DNA of 44,736 nucleotides from Ramlibacter sp. (lineage in GTDB: Bacteria > Pseudomonadota > Gammaproteobacteria > Burkholderiales > Burkholderiaceae_C), in NCBI RefSeq assembly GCF_013697775.1, contig NZ_JACCWG010000315.1:1-44736 (forward strand), written 5' to 3'. Each line of letters opens with the position of its first letter. Within the stretch, counting starts at the first letter, position 1. Shown here one piece after another: positions 31,822-41,370 of this stretch. Below the pieces are notes generated by a model. That model was not told where the DNA came from. It did not search any database and worked only from the letters and a program-made list of their open reading frames with translations. The position numbers and the translations under genes are program-made.

Positions 31822-32496
31822 ATGATGGATTCGCCCAAGCTCACCGCCCGACAACAGCAAATCCTGGAATTGATCCAGAGCGCCATTGCGCGCACCGGCG
31901 CCCCCCCCACACGCGCCGAGATCGCGGCCGAGTTGGGCTTCAAGTCCGCCAACGCGGCCGAAGAACACCTGCAGGCCCTGGCACGCAAAGGCGTCATCGA
32001 ACTGGTGAGCGGCACCTCCCGCGGCATCCGCCTGCAGAGCGAGACGCTTCGCTCCATCAACGAATCGCGCATCAAGCAATTCTCCCTGCCCCTGCAAAGC
32101 CTGGCGCAGCTGGCGCTACCGCTGGTGGGCCGGGTTGCGGCGGGTTCACCCATTCTCGCGCAGGAGCACGTGGACCAGACCTACTACGTGGAAAGCAGCC
32201 TGTTCCAACGCCGGCCCGACTACTTGTTGAAGGTGCGCGGCATGTCCATGCGCGATGCCGGCATCATGGATGGCGATCTGCTGGCCGTACAGTCCAGCAA
32301 GGACGCGAAGAACGGCCAGATCGTCGTGGCACGCCTGGGCGAGGAAGTCACCGTCAAGCGTTTCCGCCGCAACAAGCACCTGATCGAGCTGCACCCGGAG
32401 AACCCCGACTACCCCACCATCGTGGTGGAGCCGGGCGAGCCGTTCGAGATCGAAGGCATCGCGGTCGGCCTGATCCGCAACACCATGCTCATGTAA
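31822..32496 (+). CDS. lexA: LexA repressor
   Basis: A 224-residue SOS repressor. It begins [20 protein letters not shown]; the helix-turn-helix is [20 protein letters not shown]. The self-cleavage site is Ala107-Gly108 in VGRVAAGSP, and the catalytic pair is Ser142 (RGMSMRD) and Lys179 (VTVKRF), so RecA-stimulated autocleavage should work. A CAGGAG ribosome-binding site precedes the first of two close ATGs. Two LexA boxes upstream show autoregulation. A small gene with its own ribosome-binding site follows after 127 bp. Confidence 0.97.
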   Translation: MMDSPKLTARQQQILELIQSAIARTGAPPTRAEIAAELGFKSANAAEEHLQALARKGVIELVSGTSRGIRLQSETLRSINESRIKQFSLPLQSLAQLALPLVGRVAAGSPILAQEHVDQTYYVESSLFQRRPDYLLKVRGMSMRDAGIMDGDLLAVQSSKDAKNGQIVVARLGEEVTVKRFRRNKHLIELHPENPDYPTIVVEPGEPFEIEGIAVGLIRNTMLM

Positions 32497-32623
32497 GCGC
32501 AGCGCGCTTTTTCATTCCGGCCTGGCGCAGGTGGCAGGCGTATGGCAACAGTGCCATCACCCTGCGGCAGTCCGTTCAAGCAATCCTGCCTGTGTTCAAC
32601 CTCTGTTGTTCAAGGAGTGTCAC

Positions 32624-32920
32624 ATGGCGATCGCATTGTTCACCTTCGACGGGCTGTTTGCCCGCCTGCAAACCTTGCTGCGCGCATTCGCGGCGCGCCA
32701 CGCACGGCAGCAAGCACGGGAAACCGCGTCAGGCTGCCAGCAGCCGCGCGCAATGCCTGCCGTCCCGGCCGCCGTGCCGCGCGCTCGCCCGTTGCGCGTG
32801 GTGCGCGTGTTCGAAGGGCCGCAGCCCCGCGCCGCAGCCGGGCGCATGGTGATCTCCGGCCGACTCGCCGACGTGTGCGCCGAGCTGGACCGAATGGCGG
32901 CAGTGGAAGCAGCCAGCTAA
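32624..32920 (+). CDS. Small hypothetical protein downstream of lexA
   Basis: A 98-residue protein beginning MAIALFTFDGLFARLQTLLR, with a strong AAGGAG ribosome-binding site six bases before the ATG. The N-terminal 30 residues form an amphipathic or hydrophobic helix; the middle is Ala/Pro/Arg-rich; the C-terminal part RMVISGRLADVCAELDRMAA looks folded. I do not recognise the family. Its place right after lexA on the same strand, with no terminator seen between them, suggests SOS co-expression. Pseudomonas carries the cell-division inhibitor sulA in this position, but no SulA motif is visible here. Confidence 0.75.
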   Translation: MAIALFTFDGLFARLQTLLRAFAARHARQQARETASGCQQPRAMPAVPAAVPRARPLRVVRVFEGPQPRAAAGRMVISGRLADVCAELDRMAAVEAAS

Positions 32921-32927
32921 AGCGGGC

Positions 32928-33443
32928 TCAGGCCTGCGAGCCCCTTAGATAGTCGCTCTTGCCCAGTTCCACGCCGTTGTGGCGCAGGATGTCGTAGGCA
33001 GTGACGACGTGGAAGAAGACGTTGGGCAGCATCCAGTGCCGCAGGTAGTCCTCGGCCTTCATGGTCCGCGTCTTGTCGCGGCTGATCGGGAAGGTGATGT
33101 CCTTGTCCTCGGTGCCGTTCATCGCCTCGGGCGTCACGGTGGCCAGGAAGTCCAAGGTCTTTTGCACGCGCGCCTTCAGGTCGGCAAAGCTCACTTCGGT
33201 GTCGTCGAACTTCGGCGCCTCGATGCCGGCGATGCGCGCCACACCCAGCTTGGCGCCGTCGCAGGCAATCAGGATCTGCCGCGTGAAGGGCAGCATGTCC
33301 GGTGCCAGGCGGAATTGCGTGAGCGCTGCGGGGTCGATCTTGCGGGCCTGCGCATGCGCCTCGCCCTTGTCGAGGACGTGCATCAGGCTGCGCAGAATGT
33401 GCTGCACGGTAGGAATGCTGGCCGAATACATGGTAATTGCCAC
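32928..33443 (-). CDS. DUF1993 family protein
   Basis: A 171-residue protein of the DUF1993 family (MYSASIPTVQHILRSLMHVL, FPISRDKTRTMKAEDYLRHW, FFHVVTAYDILRHNGVELGK). The fold is a four-helix bundle like DinB, which in that family includes metal-dependent transferases; its function here is unknown. The GTG at 33443 is chosen because GAGGAG lies six bases upstream; ATG four codons later is the alternative. It is convergent with the small lexA-linked gene (7 bp gap). Confidence 0.88.
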   Translation of the reverse strand: MAITMYSASIPTVQHILRSLMHVLDKGEAHAQARKIDPAALTQFRLAPDMLPFTRQILIACDGAKLGVARIAGIEAPKFDDTEVSFADLKARVQKTLDFLATVTPEAMNGTEDKDITFPISRDKTRTMKAEDYLRHWMLPNVFFHVVTAYDILRHNGVELGKSDYLRGSQA

Positions 33444-33545
33444 GAAAGTCTCCTCGGTGTGTGATTGAGCGGCGGAAAGCGCGATCCTAGCGCCGCGTGG
33501 CCTGCTCTGCAGGGAGAGGGGCGATGCGCAAGGCACAATCCGGGC

Positions 33546-34553
33546 ATGAACATCGTGATCCTCGACGACTACCAGGACGCGGTCCGCAAGCTGCAGTGCG
33601 CCACCAAGCTGGAGCCGTACCCGGCCAAGGTTTTTACCAACACCGTCAAAGGCATCGGCCAGCTGTCCGTGCGGCTGCGCGACGCCGACGTCCTCGTGCT
33701 GATCCGCGAACGGTCCCACTTCAGCCGCCAGCTCCTCGAGAAGCTGCCGCGGCTCAAGCTGATTTCGCAAACCGGCCGGGTCGGCGCCCACATCGACATC
33801 GAAGCCTGCACCGAGCGCGGCATTGCCGTGGCCGAAGGCGTGGGCTCGCCAGTAGCACCGGCCGAGCTGACCTGGGCACTCATCATGACGGCGATGCGGC
33901 GGCTGCCGCAGTACATCGCCAACCTCAAGCACGGCGCCTGGCAGCAGTCGGGTATGAAGGCCGGATCGATGCCGCCCAATTTCGGGCTCGGCATGGTGCT
34001 GCGCGGCAAGACGCTGGGCATCTGGGGCTATGGCAAGGTCGGCCAACTGGTGGCCGGCTACGGCAAGGCCTTCGGCATGCGCGTGCAGGTCTGGGGCAGC
34101 CAGGAGTCGCGCCAGAAGGCGGTGAGCGACGGTTTCCAGGCGGCGCCCAGCCGCGAGGCGCTGTTCACCGAGAGCGACGTGCTGAGCCTGCACCTGCGGC
34201 TGAACGAGGAAACCTTCGGCATCGTCCGCCTGGACGACCTGAACCTGATGAAGCCGACCTCGATGCTGGTCAACACCTCGCGCGCCGAGCTGATCGAGCC
34301 CGACGCGCTGATCGCCGGCTTGAACCGCGGGCGCCCCGGCTTCGCCGCCATCGACGTGTTCGAGAGCGAACCCATCCTGCAGGGCCATGCCCTGCTGCGG
34401 CTGGAGAACTGCATCTGCACGCCGCACATCGGCTATGTGGAGCAGGAAAGCTATGAGCTGTACTTCGGCGCGGCTTTCGACAATGTGATCAACTTCATCC
34501 GCGGCACCCCGACCAACATCGTGAATCCGGGCGCCCTGCAGGTTCGCCGCTGA
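33546..34553 (+). CDS. D-isomer specific 2-hydroxyacid dehydrogenase
   Basis: A 335-residue NAD-dependent dehydrogenase of the SerA-like group. The Rossmann loop is GIWGYGKVGQLVAGYGKAFG (residues about 158-177). The catalytic Arg lies in NTSRAELIEPDAL, the Glu in VFESEPI, and the His in CTPHIGYVE. Members reduce or oxidise 2-hydroxyacids such as D-lactate, glycerate or 3-phosphoglycerate. The long N-terminal region lacks a regulatory ACT domain, and the substrate is not predictable. An interrupted MFS gene follows 37 bp later. Confidence 0.93.
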   Translation: MNIVILDDYQDAVRKLQCATKLEPYPAKVFTNTVKGIGQLSVRLRDADVLVLIRERSHFSRQLLEKLPRLKLISQTGRVGAHIDIEACTERGIAVAEGVGSPVAPAELTWALIMTAMRRLPQYIANLKHGAWQQSGMKAGSMPPNFGLGMVLRGKTLGIWGYGKVGQLVAGYGKAFGMRVQVWGSQESRQKAVSDGFQAAPSREALFTESDVLSLHLRLNEETFGIVRLDDLNLMKPTSMLVNTSRAELIEPDALIAGLNRGRPGFAAIDVFESEPILQGHALLRLENCICTPHIGYVEQESYELYFGAAFDNVINFIRGTPTNIVNPGALQVRR

Positions 34554-34590
34554 TTCTCGCGGCGGGCCGCCCCCGCCGAGAACCACCACC

Positions 34591-35781
34591 TTGTCACTGA
34601 CCACCACCGCTTCATCCGCGGCGCGCCCGGCCTTGCCGGCCGTGCTGTGGCCGCTTCTCTTCGGCAACTTCGTCATCGGCAGCGGCGTCATGGCCGTGCC
34701 CGGCACGCTCAATGAAATCGCCGCCTCGCTGCAGGTGTCGGTGGCCGCCGCCGGCCAGCTGATCTCCGCCGCCGCGCTGGTGATGTGCCTGGGCGCGCCG
34801 ACGCTGGCTGCCCTGGTCGCCGGCTGGGACCGGCGTCGCCTGCTCGCCATGTGCCTGCTCTGGTACGGCGTGCTGCACTTTGCCTGCGCTGGCGCGCCGA
34901 GCTTGGCCTGGCTGATGCCGTTGCGCGTGCTGTGCGTCATCGCGCCGGCCATCTTCACACCGCAGACGGCTGCCTGCGTGGGCCTGCTGGTGCCGCCCGA
35001 GCAGCGCGGCCGTGCCATCACCTTCGTGTTCCTCGGCTGGTCGGTCGCTTCGGTGCTCGGCATGCCGATGGCCGCCTTCATCGGCGGCAACCTGGGCTGG
35101 CGCGCCGCCTTCGTCATGGTGGGGCTGATGTCGCTGGGCAGCGCCTGGTGGGTGTAGCGCTCCATGCCCGACGGCGTGAAGCCGTCCGCGCTGTCGCGCG
35201 CCGCCTGGGCCGAGACATTCCGCTCGCGCCCGCTCATGCTGTGCGTGCTGGTGACGGTGCTGTACGCGGCCGGCCAGTTCGTTCTGTTCTCCTACATGGC
35301 GCCCTACTTCAAGTACAAGCTGGCCGTCACACCGACGCAGCTGAGCCTGATGTTCATGTGGTTCGGCGCGTTCGGCTTCCTCGGAAACATGCTGATGGCG
35401 CGCCACATCGACCGCATCGGCGTGCACCGCGCGACGATCCTGGGCATCGCGCCGATCGCGTTCAGCATGCTGCTGATGCCGTTGGGCACCAGCATCGCGC
35501 TGGCTGCGCTGGTGGTGGTGCCGTGGGCACTGGGCTGCTTCTCGTCCAACTCGGCACAGCAGGCACGGCTAGTCAGCTTGGCGCCGCAGCTCGCCGCGGC
35601 ATCGATCGCGCTCAATACCTCGGCCATGTACGCCGGCCAGGCCATGGGCGCCGCCAGCGGCGGCTGGCTCATCGCGCGCGGCGGCATGGATGACCTGCAC
35701 TGGGCGGGCTTCGCCGTGCTGCTGCTGGCCATGGCCGCGAGCGCGTTCGCGACGCGGAGCGCGATGGCCCTTCGCCGATAA
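34591..35781 (+). pseudogene. MFS transporter gene with an in-frame amber stop
   Basis: The two halves 34591-35157 and 35164-35781 are in the same frame and together give about 396 residues and 12 membrane helices, typical of an MFS drug or sugar efflux protein. They are separated by a single TAG at 35155-35157 (WWV, stop, RSMPDGVKPSAL). Replacing the TAG by TGG, one base change, would give an unbroken protein with a tryptophan there. The TTG start at 34591 lacks a clear ribosome-binding site. The second half has an ATG at 35164 but could not work as a six-helix protein alone. Either a recent pseudogene, a read error or stop-codon readthrough. Confidence 0.85.
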
Positions 35782-35788
35782 TCGGCGC

Positions 35789-37309
35789 ATGCAAATCCGC
35801 TACAAGACCGTCGGCATCGTCGGTGCCGGTGCCATGGGCCGCGGCATCGCGCAGATCGCGGCGCAGGCTGGCAGCACCGTCCGGCTGTACGACACCCAGG
35901 CCGCGGCCGTCGCCGTCGCGCGCGACGACCTCTTTTCCCAATGGGGCCGCCTGCAGGACAAGGGCCGCATGGACGCCAATGCGGTCGAAGCCTGCAAGGC
36001 CCGCCTGCTGCCCGCCGCCAGCCTGCAGGAGCTCGCCGACTGCGACCTGGTGGTCGAAGCCATTGTCGAGCGGCTGGACGTGAAGAAGTCGCTGTTCGCC
36101 GAACTCGAAGCCATCGTGCGCGACGACGCAGTCCTGGCCAGCAACACCTCGTCGCTGTCGATCACCGCCATCGCCGCCGGCATGATGCATGCCCAGCGCC
36201 TGGCCGGCTACCACTTCTTCAACCCGGTGCCGCTGATGAAGGTGGTGGAAGTCATCGCCGGCCTGAAGACCGACGCTACCGTGTGCGATGGCCTGGCGGA
36301 ATACGCGCGCCAGATGGGCCACACCCCGGTTCAGGCCCAGGACACGCCCGGCTTCATCGTCAACCACGCCGGCCGCGGCTACGGCACCGAGGCGCTGCGC
36401 ATCGTCGGCGAAGGCATCGCCGATTTCGCCACCATCGACCGCATCCTGCGCGACCAGGCCGGCTTCAAGCTCGGCCCGTTCGAGCTGATGGACCTGACCG
36501 CGCTGGACGTTTCGCATCCGGTGATGGAGTCCATCTACCACCAGTATTACGACGAGCCGCGCTACCGTCCGAGCGTCATCACCGCGCAGCGCCTGGCCGG
36601 CGGCGTGGTGGGCCGCAAGGTGGGCGAAGGCTTCTACCGCTACGTGGACGGCAAGGCGCAGGTTCCTGCCGAGCCGCCGGTGCCGCAGGTGGACGAGATG
36701 CCGCCGGTGTGGGTTTCCACCCGCGCCGCGCGCCGCGCCGAGCTGCACCAGTTGCTCAAGGACCTGGGTGCGACGGTCGAGACCGGCCAGTCGCCCTCGC
36801 TGCACGCGCTCACGCTGGTCGCGCCGCTGGGCTTCGACGTGACCACCGTCGCCATCGTGGAGCGGCTGGATCCGGCCCGCACGGTGGGTATCGACATGCT
36901 GATCGACGACGCGGCCACCAGGCGGCGCGTGCTCGCCACCAATCCCGCCACCCGCACCGACATGCGCGACGCGGCCCACGCCCTGTTCGCACGCGACGGC
37001 AAGCCGGTCAGCGTGATCCGCGACTCCGGCGGCTTCGTCACGCAGCGCGTGGTGGCCGCCATCGTCAACATCGCGGCCGATATCTGCCAGCAGCGCATCT
37101 GCAGCCCCAAGGATCTGGAAACCGCGGTGACGCTGGGCCTGGGCTATCCCCTGGGGCCGCTGGCCATGGGCGACCGCTGGGGCCCGTCCAACATGCTGGA
37201 AGTGCTGTTCAACATGCAGACCGTGTACGGCGACCCGCGCTACCGTCCCAGCCCATGGCTGCGCCGGCGCGGCGCCATCGGCCTGTCGCTGCTGCACGAA
37301 GAAGCCTGA
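35789..37309 (+). CDS. 3-hydroxyacyl-CoA dehydrogenase, PaaH/PaaC type
   Basis: A 506-residue NAD-dependent enzyme that oxidises a 3-hydroxyacyl-CoA to 3-ketoacyl-CoA. The N-terminal Rossmann motif is GIVGAGAMGRGIAQIAAQAG, then NTSSLSITAIA and HFFNPVPLMKVVEVI, the active-site signature. Two C-terminal dehydrogenase domains are present (the first ending at GEGFYRYVDGKAQ, the second near FVTQRVVAAIVNIAADIC), a layout and size shared with the phenylacetate-pathway enzyme PaaH/PaaC. The substrate is unproven, and no other paa gene is in the window. The enoyl-CoA hydratase homologue follows after 29 bp. Confidence 0.9.
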   Translation: MQIRYKTVGIVGAGAMGRGIAQIAAQAGSTVRLYDTQAAAVAVARDDLFSQWGRLQDKGRMDANAVEACKARLLPAASLQELADCDLVVEAIVERLDVKKSLFAELEAIVRDDAVLASNTSSLSITAIAAGMMHAQRLAGYHFFNPVPLMKVVEVIAGLKTDATVCDGLAEYARQMGHTPVQAQDTPGFIVNHAGRGYGTEALRIVGEGIADFATIDRILRDQAGFKLGPFELMDLTALDVSHPVMESIYHQYYDEPRYRPSVITAQRLAGGVVGRKVGEGFYRYVDGKAQVPAEPPVPQVDEMPPVWVSTRAARRAELHQLLKDLGATVETGQSPSLHALTLVAPLGFDVTTVAIVERLDPARTVGIDMLIDDAATRRRVLATNPATRTDMRDAAHALFARDGKPVSVIRDSGGFVTQRVVAAIVNIAADICQQRICSPKDLETAVTLGLGYPLGPLAMGDRWGPSNMLEVLFNMQTVYGDPRYRPSPWLRRRGAIGLSLLHEEA

Positions 37310-37338
37310 ACCTTGTCGCCACAGCAGGAACCCTCCGC

Positions 37339-38124
37339 ATGACCACACCCGCCGAACTGAAAAGCGCCAGCCACGGCAGCACCCTGGTGCTGACCCTGAG
37401 CAACCCGGACCACCGCAACGCGCTCGGCCCGGAACTCTATGCGGCGGGCGTGGAAGCGCTGAACGCCGCCGACCGCAGCGCCGACGTGCGCAGCGTCATC
37501 ATCGTCGGCGAAGGCAATACCTTCTCGGCCGGCGGCAACCTGCAGCGCCTGCTGGACAACCGACAGCGCGACCCGCAGGTGCAGGCCGACAGCATCGACG
37601 GCCTGCACAGCTGGATCGAGGCGATCCGCACCTTTCCGAAGCCGGTGATCGCCGCCGTTGAAGGCGCGGCCGCGGGCGCCGGCTTCTCGCTGGCGCTGGC
37701 CTGCGACTTCATCGTGGCCGCCGACAACGCGGTGTTCGTCATGGCCTACAGCAACGTCGCGCTCTCGCCCGACGGCGGCGGCAGCTGGAGCCTGAGCCGG
37801 TCGCTGCCGCGCCAGATGGTGAGCGAGCTGCTGATGTGCGCCGAGCGCGTCGAGGCGCGGCGCCTGCAGCAGCTGGGCGTGGTGAACCGCATCACGCCGG
37901 TGGGCGGCGCGCTCACCGAGGCGCTGGCGCTGGCCGACAAGCTCAACGAGCGCGCGCCCAACACGCTGGCCAGCATCAAGGACCTGATGAACGACGCGGC
38001 CGGCAGCACGCTGGAAAAGCACCTCGCCGCCGAGCGCCTGCACTTCGTGAAGAACCTGCACCACGCCAATGCCGGGATCGGCATCGCCGCCTTCCTGGCC
38101 AAGCAGCCGCCGCGCTACTCCTGA
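37339..38124 (+). CDS. Enoyl-CoA hydratase/isomerase (crotonase fold) family protein
   Basis: A 261-residue crotonase-fold protein. The CoA oxyanion-hole segments are FSAGGNLQRL and AAAGAGFSLALACDF. In the region that holds the first hydratase glutamate (PEILIG in rat hydratase) this protein reads AYSNVAL, so that Glu is Tyr137 here, but it has Asp145 in SPDGGGS, the residue used by delta3-delta2 isomerases and PaaG. The second glutamate position is Glu163. Isomerase or oxepin-CoA hydrolase-type activity is therefore more likely than simple hydration. It follows the PaaH-type gene and precedes the Crp/Fnr regulator. Confidence 0.87.
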   Translation: MTTPAELKSASHGSTLVLTLSNPDHRNALGPELYAAGVEALNAADRSADVRSVIIVGEGNTFSAGGNLQRLLDNRQRDPQVQADSIDGLHSWIEAIRTFPKPVIAAVEGAAAGAGFSLALACDFIVAADNAVFVMAYSNVALSPDGGGSWSLSRSLPRQMVSELLMCAERVEARRLQQLGVVNRITPVGGALTEALALADKLNERAPNTLASIKDLMNDAAGSTLEKHLAAERLHFVKNLHHANAGIGIAAFLAKQPPRYS

Positions 38125-38206
38125 GGCGCCACTCCTGAGCTTGCCGCGGCGCGCGCAGACGCGCAGGCGACAATGAACGGGTTCGCAGTCACCCAAAAGA
38201 CAGCCC

Positions 38207-38926
38207 ATGGACGATCCCATTCTTACGATTGAAGAACGCGCAGCCATCAACGCGGGGCGATGGTTCTCATCGCTGTCGCCTTCGCTGCGCCACGACATTC
38301 TTCGATGCTCCTACGTCAAACGCTTCAAGGACGGCGACCTCATCGCCGCGCGCGGCGATCCGCCGGAGGAGTGGATCGCCTGCGCCAAGGGCGCGGTGCG
38401 GGTGAGTTCGACCTCCATCACGGGCAAGCAGGTCACGCTGACCTACGTGGAGCCGGGCATCTGGTTCGGCGACGTGGCGATCTTCGACGGCGACCGGCGC
38501 ACGCACGATGCCTATGCGCATGGGGACACCACCATTCTCTGCGTGGCGCGCGGCGACCTGCGCAAGATCCTGGCGCAGCACGTGGAGCTGTACGAAGCCA
38601 TGCTGCGGCTGCACGCGCGGCGCATCCGCCAGCTGTTCGGCCTGGTGGAAGACTTGAACACCCTGCCTCTGCGCGCGCGCTTGGCCAAGCAGCTGATGCA
38701 CCTGATCCGCAGCTACGGCGTGCCCTCGCTGTCCGACGGGCGCGAGGTGCGCATCGGCCTGCAGCTGGCGCAGGAGGAACTGGCGCAGCTGCTGGGCGCC
38801 TCGCGCCAGCGCGTGAACCAGGAACTCAAGGCGATGGAGCGGGAAGAAGTGATCCGCATCGAGCCGGGCGGGCTGGTGGTGCGCAACCGCGACGCGCTGA
38901 TGCGCATCGTCGAAGCCAACGACTGA
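38207..38926 (+). CDS. Crp/Fnr family transcriptional regulator
   Basis: A 239-residue regulator with an N-terminal cyclic-nucleotide-type sensor fold (SLRHDILRCSYVKRFKDGDL, VEPGIWFGDVAIFDGDRRTH) and a C-terminal winged helix (QEELAQLLGASRQRVNQELK). No cysteine cluster is present, so it is not an oxygen-sensing Fnr. The cAMP-contact pattern is only partly conserved, so the ligand is unknown. It lies between the crotonase-like gene (82 bp) and the phosphotransferase gene (12 bp), and may control the acyl-CoA block. Confidence 0.92.
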   Translation: MDDPILTIEERAAINAGRWFSSLSPSLRHDILRCSYVKRFKDGDLIAARGDPPEEWIACAKGAVRVSSTSITGKQVTLTYVEPGIWFGDVAIFDGDRRTHDAYAHGDTTILCVARGDLRKILAQHVELYEAMLRLHARRIRQLFGLVEDLNTLPLRARLAKQLMHLIRSYGVPSLSDGREVRIGLQLAQEELAQLLGASRQRVNQELKAMEREEVIRIEPGGLVVRNRDALMRIVEAND

Positions 38927-38938
38927 GGAACGATTGAC

Positions 38939-40042
38939 ATGGGCGGCTACGACGACTACATCGGTACCCGCCCCGTGGCGGACACGCACGCCGTGGACAC
39001 GCAGGTGCTGTCGGCCTGGCTGGCGGCCAACCTCGGGGGCTTCCGCGGCCCACTGACGGTGGAGATGTTCAAGGGCGGCCAGTCCAATCCCACGTACAAG
39101 CTCAACACGCCCGAGCGCAGCTACGTGATGCGCGCCAAGCCCGGCCCCGTGGCCAAGCTGCTGCCCTCGGCGCACGCCGTCGAGCGCGAATTCGCCGTCA
39201 TGCGCGGCCTGGCCGGCACCGAGGTGCCGGTGCCCCGCATGCACTGCCTGTGCGAGGACGAATCCGTCATCGGCCGCGCCTTCTACGTCATGGAGTTCGT
39301 GGCCGGCCGCGTGCTGTGGGACCAGGCCCTGCCCGGCATCGACCCTGCCGAGAGCGCGGCGATCTACGACGAGATGAACCGCGTGATCGCGGCGCTGCAC
39401 ACGGTGAAGTTCGCCGAGCGCGGCCTTGCCGGCTACGGCAAGCCGGGCAACTATTTCGAGCGGCAGATCGGCCGCTGGAGCAAGCAGTACAAGGCGTCGG
39501 CCGACGGTGCCGGCCCCATGAGCCAGCCCATTCCCGAAATGGAGCGGCTGGTCGATTGGCTGCCGGCGCACATTCCGGCATCGGCGCGCGACGACAGCAA
39601 GGTCTCCGTCGTGCACGGCGACTACCGCCTGGACAACCTCGTATTCCACCCGAGCGAGCCGCGCATCGTCGCCGTGCTCGACTGGGAGCTGTCCACGCTC
39701 GGCCATCCGCTGGCGGACTTCAGCTACCACTGCATGGCCTGGCACATCCCGCACGGCAGCTTCCGCGGCATCGGCGGGCTGGACCACCAAGCCCTGGGCA
39801 TCCCCGGCGAGGACGCGTATATCCGCCGCTACTGCGACCGCACCGGCCTCACCACGGTCGACGCGCTGAAAGCCGACTGGAATTTCTACATGGCCTACAA
39901 CATGTTCCGCATCGCGGCCATCCTGCAAGGCATCGCCAAGCGCATCGAGGCCGGAACGGCCTCCAGCGCGCAGGCCACCGCATCGGCCGCCAGCGCGCGG
40001 CCGATGGCCACCCTCGCCTGGGGTTTCGCCCAACAGGCCTGA
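38939..40042 (+). CDS. APH-type phosphotransferase
   Basis: A 367-residue protein of the aminoglycoside phosphotransferase/choline kinase fold. [12 protein letters not shown] is the glycine loop, [10 protein letters not shown] (Asp228) holds the catalytic aspartate, and [17 protein letters not shown] (Asp248) binds magnesium. Stand-alone members next to an acyl-CoA dehydrogenase are common; they resemble the kinase domains of ACAD10 and ACAD11 and bacterial LvaA, which phosphorylate 4-hydroxyacyl-CoA. That neighbour is present here (53 bp downstream), so a similar role is the best guess rather than antibiotic resistance. Confidence 0.9.
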   Translation: MGGYDDYIGTRPVADTHAVDTQVLSAWLAANLGGFRGPLTVEMFKGGQSNPTYKLNTPERSYVMRAKPGPVAKLLPSAHAVEREFAVMRGLAGTEVPVPRMHCLCEDESVIGRAFYVMEFVAGRVLWDQALPGIDPAESAAIYDEMNRVIAALHTVKFAERGLAGYGKPGNYFERQIGRWSKQYKASADGAGPMSQPIPEMERLVDWLPAHIPASARDDSKVSVVHGDYRLDNLVFHPSEPRIVAVLDWELSTLGHPLADFSYHCMAWHIPHGSFRGIGGLDHQALGIPGEDAYIRRYCDRTGLTTVDALKADWNFYMAYNMFRIAAILQGIAKRIEAGTASSAQATASAASARPMATLAWGFAQQA

Positions 40043-40095
40043 CCCGCACGAGCACATTCCCCCCAGGCACATCGTTTTACCGGAGAGCACCACCC

Positions 40096-41370
40096 ATGGA
40101 TTTCGACTACTCGGCCAAGACCAAGGAACTTCAGGCGCGGCTGATGAAGTTCATGGACGACAACGTCTACCCGGCCGAGAAGGCCTATGCCGAAGAAATG
40201 GCCGCCAACACGGCGGCCGGCAAGCGCTGGAGCACGCTGCAGACGGTGGAGAACCTCAAGGCCAAGGCGCAGGCCGCCGGCCTGTGGAACCTGTTCCTGC
40301 CCAAGGACACGGCGCAGGCATCGGGCTATGAAGGCGCCGGCCTCACCAACCAGGAATACGCGCCGCTGGCCGAGATCATGGGCCGCATTCCGTGGGCCAG
40401 CGAGGTGTTCAACTGCTCGGCGCCCGACACCGGCAACATGGAGACCATCGCGCGCTACGGCTCCGAGGAGATCAAGGCCACCTGGCTCAAGCCGCTGCTG
40501 GAAGGCCGCATCCGCTCCGCCTTCGCCATGACCGAGCCGGAGGTGGCTTCGTCGGACGCCACCAATATCTGCACGCGCATCGAACGCCAGGGCGACCACT
40601 ACGTCGTCAACGGCCACAAGTGGTGGATCTCCGGCGCGGCCGACCCGCGCTGCAAGGTCTTCATCACCATGGGCAAGACCGATCCCGACGCGCCGCGGCA
40701 TTCGCAGCAGAGCATGATCGTGATTCCGGCGGATGCGCCCGGCATCCGCATCGTGCGCCCGCTCAACGTGTTCGGCTACGACGACGCGCCGCACGGCCAC
40801 GTGGAGATGTACTTCGAGAACGTCAAGGTGCCGGCATCCGGCATCCTGCTGGGCGAAGGCCGCGGCTTCGAAATCGCGCAGGGGCGCCTGGGCCCCGGCC
40901 GCATCCACCACTGCATGCGCCTGATCGGCCTGGCCGAGCGCGCGCTGGAGCTGATGTGCCGCCGCTCGCTGTCGCGGGTGGCCTTCGGCAAGGCGGTGGC
41001 GCAGCAGGGCGTCACGCAGGAACGCATCGCCGAGGCGCGCTGCAAGATCGACATGGCGCGCCTGCTCACGCTCAAGGCCGCCTGGATCATGGACGTGGCG
41101 GGCAACAAGGTCGCCAAGACCGAGATCGCGATGATCAAGGTGGTGGCACCTACCATGGCCTGCCAGGTGATCGACTGGGCCATGCAGGCGCACGGCGGCG
41201 GCGGCGTGAGCGACGATTTCCCGCTGGCCTACGCCTATGCCGGCGCGCGCACACTGCGCTTCGCCGACGGCCCGGACGAGGTGCACCGCAACGCCATCGC
41301 CAAGTGGGAGCTGGGCAAGTACGGCAGCTACGGCCGCGATGCGGGCGTCCCCGTCACGCGCGGGAGCTGA
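40096..41370 (+). CDS. Acyl-CoA dehydrogenase
   Basis: A 424-residue FAD enzyme. It begins [20 protein letters not shown] and has [19 protein letters not shown] (FAD and substrate contact), [20 protein letters not shown], then [20 protein letters not shown] and the C-terminal [20 protein letters not shown]. The last motif contains the Glu that usually acts as base. Sequence and the neighbouring phosphotransferase resemble ACAD11-type enzymes. The end overlaps the frameshifted hypothetical gene on the other strand by 17 bp. The chain length accepted is not predictable. Confidence 0.94.
   Translation: MDFDYSAKTKELQARLMKFMDDNVYPAEKAYAEEMAANTAAGKRWSTLQTVENLKAKAQAAGLWNLFLPKDTAQASGYEGAGLTNQEYAPLAEIMGRIPWASEVFNCSAPDTGNMETIARYGSEEIKATWLKPLLEGRIRSAFAMTEPEVASSDATNICTRIERQGDHYVVNGHKWWISGAADPRCKVFITMGKTDPDAPRHSQQSMIVIPADAPGIRIVRPLNVFGYDDAPHGHVEMYFENVKVPASGILLGEGRGFEIAQGRLGPGRIHHCMRLIGLAERALELMCRRSLSRVAFGKAVAQQGVTQERIAEARCKIDMARLLTLKAAWIMDVAGNKVAKTEIAMIKVVAPTMACQVIDWAMQAHGGGGVSDDFPLAYAYAGARTLRFADGPDEVHRNAIAKWELGKYGSYGRDAGVPVTRGS

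Noticed and set aside
34591-35781. The in-frame TAG as pyrrolysine or programmed recoding
   Set aside because: Betaproteobacteria of this type have no pyrrolysine system visible here and no stimulatory structure is obvious. A simple nonsense mutation or error explains it.
38939-40042. APH-fold protein as an antibiotic-resistance gene
   Set aside because: It sits next to an acyl-CoA dehydrogenase and the sequence fits the metabolic group rather than known aminoglycoside kinases. No resistance context is present.
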